Below, in pieces: positions 62,017 through 64,000 of a stretch of DNA of 64,000 nt. This DNA comes from Silurus meridionalis (lineage: Eukaryota; Chordata; Actinopteri; Siluriformes; Siluridae). Positions within the stretch are counted from its first letter, which is position 1. Each line of letters opens with the position of its first letter. A program made the position numbers and the translations under genes. Under the pieces are notes generated by a model. It had not been told where the DNA came from and searched no databases. It was given only the letters and a program-made list of their open reading frames with translations. Where the stretch lies: positions 21,785,108 to 21,849,107 of the forward strand of contig NC_060886.1 in the NCBI RefSeq assembly GCF_014805685.1, given 5' to 3'.

Positions 62017-62985
62017 GACAATACTATAGAAATGATAGTTGGATATATTTTAGAGTAGTCAATGTGCAGCTTGTATAGCAGTACAGATTTACTGTCCTCT
62101 AAAAATAACCCAACATACAGCCATTATTGTCTAAATAACAACAAAAAACCCTTAAATGAACATCAAAATTGTGTCCAAAGTGTCAATATTTTGTGCGAGC
62201 ACCATTGTTATCTAGCAAAACCTCCTGAGCATGAAATTGACCAGCGCTGCACAGGTTGTTGCTGGGATCCTCTTCCACTCCTCCATAATGACATCACAGA
62301 GCTGCTGGATGTTAGACACTTGACGCTTCTCCACCTTCTGCCAGTACGAGCAGCACTTCTCAGACCATGATGCTGCCACCACCATGCTTGACTGTAGAAA
62401 AAGACACAATTTTCAATGGTACTCCTCACCAGGGCATCACCACACCACCATCTGTGCCAAACAAGTTTATCTTCGTCTCATCAGACAACAGGACATGGTT
62501 CCAGTTATTCATGCTTTTGGACAGTTTGTCTCCAGCAAACTGTTTGGGTAGCTTTCTTGCGAGTCGGCTTCAGAAGAGGCTTCCTTGATGCAAACCCCAC
62601 TTGTTGCAGTGTGAGCGTATGGTCCGAGCACTCAGAATCGGACCTTCCGCTTCTTCGACCTCTAAAACAATGCTGCAGCACTCGTGCGTCTCTTTTTTTG
62701 AAGCAGTATCTGCACCTGATGCACAGCACCAGGACTTAACTTCGTTGATGGACCCTTGCGAGGTCTGTTCTGATTGGAACCCGTCGTGGGAAACTCTGTA
62801 TGACCCTGGTCATTGTTCTGCAACTCAGTTTCAGAGTGTTACCGATCTTGTAGCCTCTGCATCTTTGTGGAGAGCAACAATTCTAATTCTCAAATCCTCA
62901 GAGAGTCTTTACCATGTTGAACATCCCAGTGGTCAGTATGAGAGAATTGTACTCAAAGCACCAAGTTTTAACTGCTCTAATACAG
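62017..62985 (-). mobile_element. Tc1-like transposon relic, internally deleted
   Basis: The left arm (GACAATACTATAGAAATGAT and GCAGCTTGTATAGCAGTACA) and the region after it match the non-coding 3' arm of a Tc1 family abundant in fish. The interior is the antisense of its transposase. About 250 bp is missing near 62340-62350, where the C-terminal part joins directly to the KHGGGSIM block. Outer terminal repeats are not recognisable on either side. Confidence 0.8.
62183..62915 (-). pseudogene. Tc1-type transposase pseudogene
   Basis: The frame starts ATGGTAAAG at 62915 and shifts almost at once. Further in, NHVLLSDETKINLFG keeps the first catalytic Asp (codon 62480-62482). The KHGGGSIM region follows near 62370, then a deletion removes the second Asp and the Glu block. 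The C-terminus is well preserved (NIQQLCDVIMEEWKRIPAT, then ALVNFMLRRFC) and hits a stop at about 62206. Deletion plus frameshifts make it inactive. Confidence 0.82.
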
Positions 62986-63417
62986 AGATACAGTTATTTA
63001 GACTGCTTTTCCCCAGCGACCATTACTGATGATTAGCGACCTGCTGAACTCACGCTCTGGACAGGTAAACGCTATGGAAGCCTGTTTCCACCACATTAAA
63101 AGAAAAGGTTTGCCTAATTCAGACTTTTTTACCTTGCAATTTTCTCGGTACCTCGCAAACCATTTACTCGATGGAACAATCGGTAGAATACTCAATTACT
63201 AAAATAATCGATAACTACTGCCCTGTTCTAAATCAAGATACACAAAGTTGGATGGTCGACTAAACAAACAAAAAAAAAAGAAAAACATGAACATGAGGAA
63301 TAGGACATATATAGAAAAATAGCACTTTCGTCTGAGCATGTTGCATGATCCGGTGACAAAATGAAGTATTATGCCTGCTTTATGTGTTTTAGAGGAATCA
63401 TATATTTGCCTTCATGT
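62986..63417. other. Intronic stretch, no gene seen
   Basis: An A-run sits near 63271-63279. Nothing recognised. Confidence 0.5.
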
Positions 63418-64000
63418 AGGAACACCGTGTAAAATTAAAATAAAAACAGAATGCAATCATTTGCAAATCGCATAGGTACAATATTTGATTCACAATAGAA
63501 CATAGAAAACATCTACATTTTTTAAATTTAGGAAATATTCCATTAAAAAAAGAAAAAGCACAGGGTACGTGTGAAAAGGCAACAGAAAGCTGGTAAAGTG
63601 AGTGGTACTATAATAAAATAAAACAAGTTTTGTATAAAATGTATGTATAAAAATTGTACCTTAGAGAGACAAAGTCTCTCAGAAATAAAGAAGGCAGAGG
63701 TTCACCAATCCGCAAAAAACTGCATCTACATATTGTGAAACAACTTCAGAATAATGTTGCTCAAGATTAAATTGCAAAGACTATATATATCTCACATCTA
63801 CAGCACATAATATAATCTTGAATCCTAAGAAATCTCTGCGTAAGGACAAGGGCGAAAATCAATATTGGATGTGATGTGATCTTTGACCTCTTAAGCAGCA
63901 CTGCATTAAAATAAGGTTAAACTCATTGTTAGTGAACACAGTTCACTGTGCCATCAAGTTAAAGCTCTATATGCAAAGATGAACATGATTCAGAAACACC
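63418..64000 (+). mobile_element. Tc1-type transposon relic, cut by the window edge
   Basis: From about 63427 the sequence (AAAAACAGAATGCAATCATT, GATTCACAATAGAACATAGA) matches the 5' arm of another common fish Tc1-like family. After 63660 the helix-turn-helix region of its transposase follows. The element continues past position 64000, so its catalytic part cannot be judged. Confidence 0.78.
63690..64000 (+). pseudogene. Tc1-type transposase N-terminus, partial and broken
   Basis: The plus strand reads KKLHLHIVKQLQNNVAQ(stop)IAKT, the first helix-turn-helix, then a scrambled second helix. GRKSILD-like coding (AGGGCGAAAATCAATATTGG) and SVNTVHRAI-like coding (GTGAACACAGTTCACTGTGC) follow, separated by small deletions. 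Several indels and the internal TAA show it is dead. The DDE domain would lie to the right of the window. Confidence 0.72.

Noticed and set aside
62040..63000. Block first taken for a possible novel gene because of several overlapping open frames on both strands
   Set aside because: The C-terminal residues EEWKRIPAT and the SDETKINLFG block identify it as an internally deleted Tc1 transposase.

Overview
The window looks like intronic DNA from a ray-finned fish, probably an otophysan such as a catfish. The reasons are many long CA/GA/TA microsatellites, numerous decayed Tc1/mariner, pogo-like and hAT elements of kinds common in teleosts, tRNA-derived SINEs, and a vertebrate gene split by very large introns. 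The clade below teleost is inferred from repeat style only. Nothing resembles bacterial or viral gene organisation: there are no operons, rRNA, tRNA genes or CRISPR arrays.

Only one host coding exon can be supported. It lies on the minus strand at 21640-21844 (205 bp, entering in phase 0 and leaving in phase 1) and matches the third coding segment of a Par-3 family polarity scaffold, best as PARD3B. It runs from the last strand of the N-terminal oligomerisation domain (LIAVYEEQE) into the linker ending GGEIEVNSSALKA. Its 3' splice site is unusual because the polypyrimidine tract is itself a CT microsatellite of about 21 units. I found neither the preceding exon (expected to the right) nor the following one (expected to the left), so the rest of the window is read as two large pard3b introns.

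Layout. 1-10 kb: plain intron with a Tc1 relic (1.06-1.73 kb), a fragment of a widespread teleost repeat (3.6-3.9 kb), a hAT-like MITE (5.1-5.6 kb) and two TA-rich microsatellites. 10-14 kb: a full-length but dead Tc1 element and a short Tc1 deletion derivative next to a TA/TG microsatellite. 14-21 kb: a small MITE, a SINE, a Tc1 relic and TG arrays. 21.6 kb: the pard3b exon with its GA arrays. 24-34 kb: a hAT element with a broken BED finger, a tRNA-derived SINE and many CA arrays. 34-43 kb: Tc1 relics, a 400-bp mariner-type MITE, and a cluster at 41.97-43.26 kb holding a hAT end, a Tc1 relic and a pogo-like element. 43-49 kb: long AT arrays, a second SINE and a repeat with TAGAGGTCGACC-like ends. 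49.8-55.7 kb: largely repeat-poor, high-complexity sequence with clustered homeodomain-type motifs, the best candidate for intronic enhancers. 56-64 kb: a second copy of the TAGAGGTCGACC repeat, a second pogo-like element, a large Tc1 relic, and the start of another Tc1-type transposase relic that runs off the right edge.

No active transposase survives; every copy carries frameshifts, stops, catalytic substitutions or internal deletions. I found no evidence for a new multi-gene system. The most interesting points are the microsatellite serving as a splice-site pyrimidine tract, the two pogo-like elements with different internal deletions, and the repeat-poor block at 50-55.7 kb.
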